DNA from: Methanomicrobium sp.
GTDB lineage: Archaea > Halobacteriota > Methanomicrobia > Methanomicrobiales > Methanomicrobiaceae
Reading direction: 5' to 3'
Length of the DNA stretch: 5,123 nt
Assembly (NCBI GenBank): GCA_017553245.1
Contig: JAFZMT010000068.1
Span: 1 to 5,123, forward strand
The notes beneath the pieces were generated by a model. It saw only the letters and a program-made list of their open reading frames with translations, was not told the origin of the DNA and searched no databases. Below are positions 5,078 through 5,123 of this stretch, piece by piece. The position numbers and the translations under genes were made by a program. The first letter of the stretch is position 1, and each line of letters begins with the position of its first letter.

Positions 5078-5123
5078 ATTACAGAATAGATTATAGAATT
5101 GATTATAGAATTGATTATAGAAT
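5072..5123 (+). repeat. 12-bp tandem repeat starting at the glmM stop codon
   Basis: Four full units and the first four bases of a fifth are visible: GAATAGATTACA (5072-5083), GAATAGATTATA (5084-5095), then GAATTGATTATA twice (5096-5119), then GAAT at the window edge. Unit 1 contains the final Glu codon and the TAG stop of glmM. Units drift by single bases (C to T, then A to T). The array continues beyond the window, so its full length is unknown. Confidence 0.9.

Noticed and set aside
5075..5089. Two in-frame TAG codons as possible pyrrolysine read-through of glmM
   Set aside because: GlmM is already complete at the first TAG at normal family length. The second TAG is explained by repeat duplication, and there is no sign of pyrrolysine genes here.
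5072..5123. CRISPR array
   Set aside because: The repeats are 12 bp and directly contiguous, with no spacers. This is a simple tandem repeat.

Overview
The window looks like a chromosomal segment of a euryarchaeon, most likely a methanogen of the Methanomicrobia. Methanocorpusculum-like genomes are my best guess, from memory of protein style rather than any search. The evidence is an archaeal-type phosphoglucosamine mutase beginning KQLFGTNGVRG, a MobB-MoaE fusion of the kind found in Euryarchaeota, a protein resembling the archaeal DUF5806 family, a XerA-like tyrosine recombinase, AT-rich TATA-type promoter regions and T-tract terminators. All four genes lie on the + strand.

Layout. Positions 1-425 are apparently non-coding. 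Positions 426-1343 encode a complete tyrosine recombinase with all catalytic residues, followed at once by a T7 tract and a small hairpin. An intergenic stretch of about 180 bp (1344-1523) carries TATA-like boxes and three small perfect inverted repeats. Positions 1524-2531 encode a 335-residue protein with a conserved central domain between a disordered Glu/Asn-rich N-terminus and an Asp-rich C-terminus. Only 23 bp later, behind a strong GGAGG site, positions 2555-3334 encode the MobB-MoaE fusion, so these two genes probably form one transcription unit. A 384-bp AT-rich gap (3335-3718) follows, with CATAATT repeats, a T-tract, TATA-like boxes and a 37-nt imperfect hairpin. Positions 3719-5077 encode the phosphohexomutase GlmM. 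A 12-bp tandem repeat begins in its last codons and runs off the window.

Function. The molybdopterin gene would serve pterin-cofactor supply; in methanogens that cofactor is needed for formylmethanofuran dehydrogenase and formate dehydrogenase. GlmM belongs to UDP-GlcNAc synthesis. XerA is the expected chromosome-dimer recombinase. These are largely housekeeping roles. I see no defence island, CRISPR array, IS element or tRNA. The less explained parts are the unknown protein tied to the molybdopterin gene, the atypical C-terminus of the MoaE domain, the repeats overlapping stop codons, and the structured intergenic regions. I found no convincing new multi-gene system.
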